A DNA stretch of 64,000 nt from Acinetobacter cumulans (GTDB taxonomy: Bacteria > Pseudomonadota > Gammaproteobacteria > Pseudomonadales > Moraxellaceae). This document shows, piece after piece, positions 63,520-64,000 of the stretch. The notes beneath the pieces are model-generated. The model had not been told where the DNA came from. It saw only the letters and a list, made by a program, of their open reading frames with translations, and ran no database searches. Location of the stretch: contig NZ_CP035934.2 of NCBI RefSeq assembly GCF_003024525.3, positions 2,976,001 to 3,040,000 on the forward strand, written 5' to 3'. How positions within the stretch are numbered: the first letter of the stretch is position 1; the number at the start of each line of letters is the position of its first letter. A program made the translations under genes and the position numbers.

Positions 63520-64000
63520 TTAGCTTGCAAAAGCCCGTTCCAACAAACGCTCTACATCGACCATTTTGGCATCCAGCATCCCCACCACTTGCCCATGTTT
63601 CTCACTATAACGGCTTTGAATAAAGCCATCTGCCACAAAGTCTGGTGCATAGCGTTTGAGTAATACCGCTTGTGCCAAGACCGTTAAACGGCTGACCAAA
63701 CTGCGCCCCATAAATTGTAAATCTTCAGGCGATTGATGGAACAATCTGAATAATTCCTGCAATTCTGTTTGCAAAGTTTCATCGGTACCTGCTGTACTGG
63801 CTAAATCTTTAAACAGTACTCCAATGGATTCAGGATCACGTCCAATGGCACGCAGTACATCCAAACACATGACATTGCCTGAACCTTCCCAAATGGTATT
63901 TACAGGCGCTTCTTTAAAGATGCGTGCCATGATGCCGTTGTCGACATAGCCATTGCCGCCAAAGACTTCCATCATCTCACCGGTCAGTTCCACCGCACGC
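63520..64000 (-). CDS. Acyl-CoA dehydrogenase (AidB-like) C-terminal part, cut by window edge
   Basis: The frame runs from the stop at 63520 through the right edge, so the start is outside. The visible 160 residues include 'ELTGEMMEVFGGNGYVDNGIMARIFKEA' and N-T-I-W-E-G-S-G-N-V-M-C-L-D, the C-terminal alpha-bundle of AidB-type acyl-CoA dehydrogenases, where it would bind FAD and the acyl chain. The substrate cannot be read from this part. Confidence 0.8.
   Translation of the reverse strand, partial: RAVELTGEMMEVFGGNGYVDNGIMARIFKEAPVNTIWEGSGNVMCLDVLRAIGRDPESIGVLFKDLASTAGTDETLQTELQELFRLFHQSPEDLQFMGRSLVSRLTVLAQAVLLKRYAPDFVADGFIQSRYSEKHGQVVGMLDAKMVDVERLLERAFAS

Noticed and set aside
1..64000. CRISPR arrays, tRNAs and rRNAs
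   Set aside because: No repeat-spacer pattern and no cloverleaf or T-loop signature was seen on either strand; the apparent GGTTCGA strings fall in coding or unrelated sequence.

Overview
The window reads as ordinary chromosome of a gamma-proteobacterium of the genus Acinetobacter (species not determined). The base composition is AT-rich, at roughly 40 % G+C by eye. The two-gene FimV arrangement between asd and truA, the LeuC/LeuD/LeuB set, the lgt/thyA/folA neighbourhood, the LpxL-type acyltransferase next to an LpsB-like glycosyltransferase, and the many Acinetobacter-style small lipoproteins and DUF proteins all fit that genus. No prophage, CRISPR array, rRNA or tRNA was seen.

Layout. 1-9.5 kb: a PhoX-like phosphatase (5' end outside the window), an NRDE protein, lgt, a tandem pair of four-helix membrane proteins facing a tandem pair of signal-less Cys/His amidase-like proteins, then thyA, folA, a DUF4105 protein, a META lipoprotein and msrA. 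9.6-15.6 kb: the tonB-exbB-exbD energy-transduction operon, purU, a divergent TetR regulator/aldehyde dehydrogenase pair, and rpmB-rpmG. 15.7-25.8 kb: a YbaL-type cation/proton antiporter, a cold-shock/DUF1294 fusion, small conserved genes, an RRM protein, a UvrD-family helicase, an intact 1,039-bp IS5-family (IS903-type) insertion sequence with a 9-bp target duplication, glycerate kinase, an AhpD-like protein and HdeD. 25.8-34.6 kb: a metallopeptidase behind a low-GC NYN/LOTUS gene, topA, an unrecognised gene with a PIN/NYN-like start, slyX and uup. 34.7-40.4 kb: a membrane protein, an SDR, lipid A acyltransferase, LpsB-like glycosyltransferase and an endonuclease/exonuclease/phosphatase-family protein. 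40.5-48.1 kb: asd, a split fimV, asparaginase, truA, an AraC regulator and infA. 48.1-53.2 kb: a LprI-like protein, a lipoprotein, and leuC-leuD-(lipoprotein)-leuB on the minus strand. 53.3-64 kb: a DUF2061 protein, a long non-coding structured stretch before a LysR regulator, DUF2628/DUF2789 genes, a HAD phosphatase, rppH-ptsP, a PfpI protein, a divergent LysE exporter/Lrp regulator pair and the C-terminal end of an acyl-CoA dehydrogenase.

Most of this is housekeeping: one-carbon and folate metabolism (thyA, folA, purU), leucine and aspartate-family amino acids (leuBCD, asd), envelope and lipoprotein biogenesis (lgt, lipid A acyltransferase, LpsB-like protein), iron-energy coupling (tonB-exbB-exbD), translation (rpmB, rpmG, infA, truA), RNA decay and nitrogen PTS (rppH, ptsP). 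The features most worth a second look are the paired amidase-like/membrane-protein duplications (3.4-5.5 kb), the IS that detaches a gene from its ribosome-binding site (22.45 kb), a DnaA-box cluster (25.9 kb), the low-GC NYN-LOTUS gene (26.7-27.7 kb), an interrupted minus-strand reading frame with its own terminator (39.0-39.3 kb), the split FimV, the structured leader or sRNA candidate (53.9-54.2 kb), an in-frame stop in a DUF2628 gene (55.72 kb), and two well-formed operators (13.49 and 62.95 kb).
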